This document shows positions 62,393 to 64,000 of a stretch of 64,000 nt of DNA, one piece after another. Below the pieces are notes generated by a model, which saw only the letters and a program-made list of their open reading frames with translations, searched no databases and had not been told where the DNA came from. The translations under genes were made by a program, and so were the position numbers. Location: assembly GCF_024400215.1 (NCBI RefSeq), contig NZ_CP053748.1, forward strand, positions 4,030,001 through 4,094,000. The letters run 5' to 3'. How positions within the stretch are numbered: the first letter of the stretch is position 1; each line of letters opens with the position of its first letter. This stretch comes from Massilia sp. erpn. Lineage in GTDB: Bacteria > Pseudomonadota > Gammaproteobacteria > Burkholderiales > Burkholderiaceae_D.

Positions 62393-63870
62393 TTCAGACT
62401 CCCGCGTCGCAGATGGCGCAGAGCGATGGCGCACAGGGCCAGGCTTGCAAGAAAGACCGCCAGCAGCGGCAGGATCTGCTGGCCGAACAGCGCGCCCATA
62501 TCCAGGCGGTCAAAGCGGAAGCGGAAAGGCGGCACGCTATTCCACAGCGCTTCATCGCCGTCATAGCGCTTGCCGTCCACTTCGGGATGACGCGCAATCG
62601 CCTCGTTCAGCACCTTCTGGATGGTGCGCCGCTGTGCCTCGGCCGCATTGACGAACTGGATGTGGTGGCCGGTGTCGCTGGCCGCGGCAGCAGTGGATAG
62701 ACCCGCCACGGCCACCGTGGGGGACAGCCATCCAGCCAGCGCGGCTGCGTCGCTTTGCTTTTGCATGGCGGCGTACAGGCGGCCATAGTGCGCGTCGAAG
62801 ATCTTGTCGCCATGTTCCTCGCCGCGCTGCAGGCTAATGCCGGCCCAGTTCAGCGGCAGATCCTTGACATCGCTGACGCCGTGTTCGCGCAACAGCGCCT
62901 GCTTGTGGCGTTCCGCCTCCTGCGGATCGTCGGGCATACCCAGGGTGTTATCCATCTCTTCACGGAATTGCTGCATCGACGGCAGCGGCGCCGCGTGCTG
63001 TGAGAATTCCACCGCAAGACGCGGCAGCACCAGCGCCGTCGCGGCCCAGATGGCGATCAGCGCGGCAAGGCTGGCGCGCAGGCTGGCCGCCCGCGCCGAC
63101 ACGGTGGCAATCAGTGCCGCCCAGGTGGCGAGATACAGCAGATAGCCGCCGCCGAAGACGGCCAGGCGCAAGGCGCCGTCCTGGAAAGGACTGGGCGCGT
63201 GCGACAGCCACTTCATCAGCATCACGGCGGCGCAAGCCGGCAAGGCCATGCTGAGCGCGAGGCAGAGCAGCACCGCGCCGCGCGCCATGGCCAGCGCACT
63301 CAATGGCGCGGCATTTACGCGCAGGGCGGCCAGCGTGCCACGTTCGCGCTCGCCGGCGAACATGCCGAAGCCGAGGAAGATCATGGCCATCGGCGCCAGC
63401 ACCTGCAGCACAAAGGCCGGCGTCAGGCGGAACTGGCGCGTGCTGCCCGCTTCGTCGGCGGCCGGGCGGTAGACCAGCTCATTCTGCTTGTGCGCCTCCA
63501 GATACACGCTGGAGCCGACGTAATTTTCCACGCCCGGTTCCAGCGCGGCCAGCAAAGGCAGGGGCTTGAACACGTACACGCCGTAATGGGCCGCCGAATG
63601 CGGATATTTTTTGCCCTGCTGCGACCAGCGCGTTTGCTCGGCCCGCGTGGCGCTGGCGCGCGCGTCGAGCGTGGCTTGCAGCTCGATGGATGTCAGCAGC
63701 GCCGCGCACGCGGCCAAAGCCAGGCCCAGTCCCAGCAGCAGCCACACGCGCCAATCGCGCCGCCGTTCGCGCCAGTCGGCCTGCCATGCGCCGTGGCAGG
63801 CGCGCCACCAGCGGCTGCGGTCAGACGCCGGCCAGGGTGTTGAGGTAATTGCGTTCAAGTTCGCCTGCAT
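62389..63870 (-). CDS. ABC transporter permease, DUF3526 type (first)
   Basis: A 493-residue protein with the same topology as the one that follows: first helix near 42-62 (WLLLGLGLALAACAALLTSI), a soluble loop to about 150, a helix bundle near 150-290 including the GERERGTLAALRVN loop that couples to the ATPase, then a soluble loop and one last helix. The ATG at 63870 follows AGGAG and overlaps the ATPase gene end by 50 bp. Two unequal permeases of this type with one ATPase form an exporter of ABC-2 architecture. Its cargo is unknown. Confidence 0.87.
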   Translation of the reverse strand: MQANLNAITSTPWPASDRSRWWRACHGAWQADWRERRRDWRVWLLLGLGLALAACAALLTSIELQATLDARASATRAEQTRWSQQGKKYPHSAAHYGVYVFKPLPLLAALEPGVENYVGSSVYLEAHKQNELVYRPAADEAGSTRQFRLTPAFVLQVLAPMAMIFLGFGMFAGERERGTLAALRVNAAPLSALAMARGAVLLCLALSMALPACAAVMLMKWLSHAPSPFQDGALRLAVFGGGYLLYLATWAALIATVSARAASLRASLAALIAIWAATALVLPRLAVEFSQHAAPLPSMQQFREEMDNTLGMPDDPQEAERHKQALLREHGVSDVKDLPLNWAGISLQRGEEHGDKIFDAHYGRLYAAMQKQSDAAALAGWLSPTVAVAGLSTAAAASDTGHHIQFVNAAEAQRRTIQKVLNEAIARHPEVDGKRYDGDEALWNSVPPFRFRFDRLDMGALFGQQILPLLAVFLASLALCAIALRHLRRGSLK

Positions 63871-64000
63871 TCAATTCTCCTAAAGTCCATTCGCCCACCA
63901 GATGTCCCGCCACCAGCATGCCGCAGCGATGCGCCAGTTCCTGGGCGCGGAACAGGTCGTGGGTCGCCATCAGCACCGCCGCGCCGTCCCGCGCCAGCTC
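63821..64000 (-). CDS. ABC transporter ATP-binding protein, C-terminal end only
   Basis: The last 59 residues of an ABC ATPase, cut by the window edge. The visible part carries the switch histidine region VLMATHDLFRA, followed by a typical helical tail ending NYLNTLAGV before TGA. It overlaps the first permease gene, so the ATPase and both permeases form one transporter operon. The Walker motifs lie outside the window. Confidence 0.88.
   Translation of the reverse strand, partial: ELARDGAAVLMATHDLFRAQELAHRCGMLVAGHLVGEWTLGELNAGELERNYLNTLAGV

Overview
The window is about 64 kb of GC-rich DNA from a Gram-negative bacterium, most likely a betaproteobacterium of the Oxalobacteraceae (Massilia/Duganella type). 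The grounds are the codon bias, a PEP-CTERM exported protein, a Tat-exported phospholipase C, a yfhM/pbpC-type pair and an FNR-type box. This placement is inference from gene content, not a database match.

Layout. 1-3.8 kb: the end of a jacalin-like lectin gene, an unknown AT-richer gene, a divergent O-methyltransferase/TetR pair, a small membrane protein and a tandem universal stress protein. 3.9-7.4 kb: a blaI-blaR1-ampC module with an operator placed inside the promoter; the sensor domain of the BlaR1-like protein has Asn where class D enzymes carry the catalytic Lys. 7.5-20.3 kb: a ten-gene minus-strand operon with a GcvA-type LysR gene and a divergent EamA exporter. It combines 2,3-diaminopropionate synthesis (SbnA-like, SbnB-like, free serine kinase-like) with a full N-N bond (hydrazine) set (amino acid N-hydroxylase, MetRS-like ligase, cupin, DAO-type oxidase). 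I consider this the main undescribed system here. 20.5-24.6 kb: a second LysR gene overlapping a gene derived from an ISL3 transposase N-terminus, then DNA polymerase II. 24.6-35.2 kb: a five-gene minus-strand operon (DUF4132, MoxR ATPase, DUF5682, VWA, SWIM) matching the enterobacterial yehI-L-M-P-Q set.

35.4-39 kb: a small unknown gene, an AraC regulator divergent from a second EamA transporter, and an APC amino acid permease. 39.4-45.3 kb: a four-gene plus-strand operon of an MdfA-like exporter, a glycosyltransferase-GNAT fusion, an Fe/2OG dioxygenase and a GH3 N-acetylglucosaminidase; it looks like a small unassigned glycosylated-metabolite pathway and is followed by a REP-like palindrome. 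45.4-53.2 kb: a 24-residue membrane peptide next to a larger membrane protein, a PEP-CTERM protein, phospholipase C and a heparinase II/III-type polysaccharide lyase. 53.3-60.8 kb: alpha-2-macroglobulin (thioester CLEQ) and penicillin-binding protein 1C. 60.9-64 kb: two DUF3526 ABC permeases and the end of their ATPase, cut by the window edge.

No rRNA, convincing tRNA, CRISPR array or intact insertion sequence was found. All identifications come from reading motifs and gene order by eye; no searches were run.
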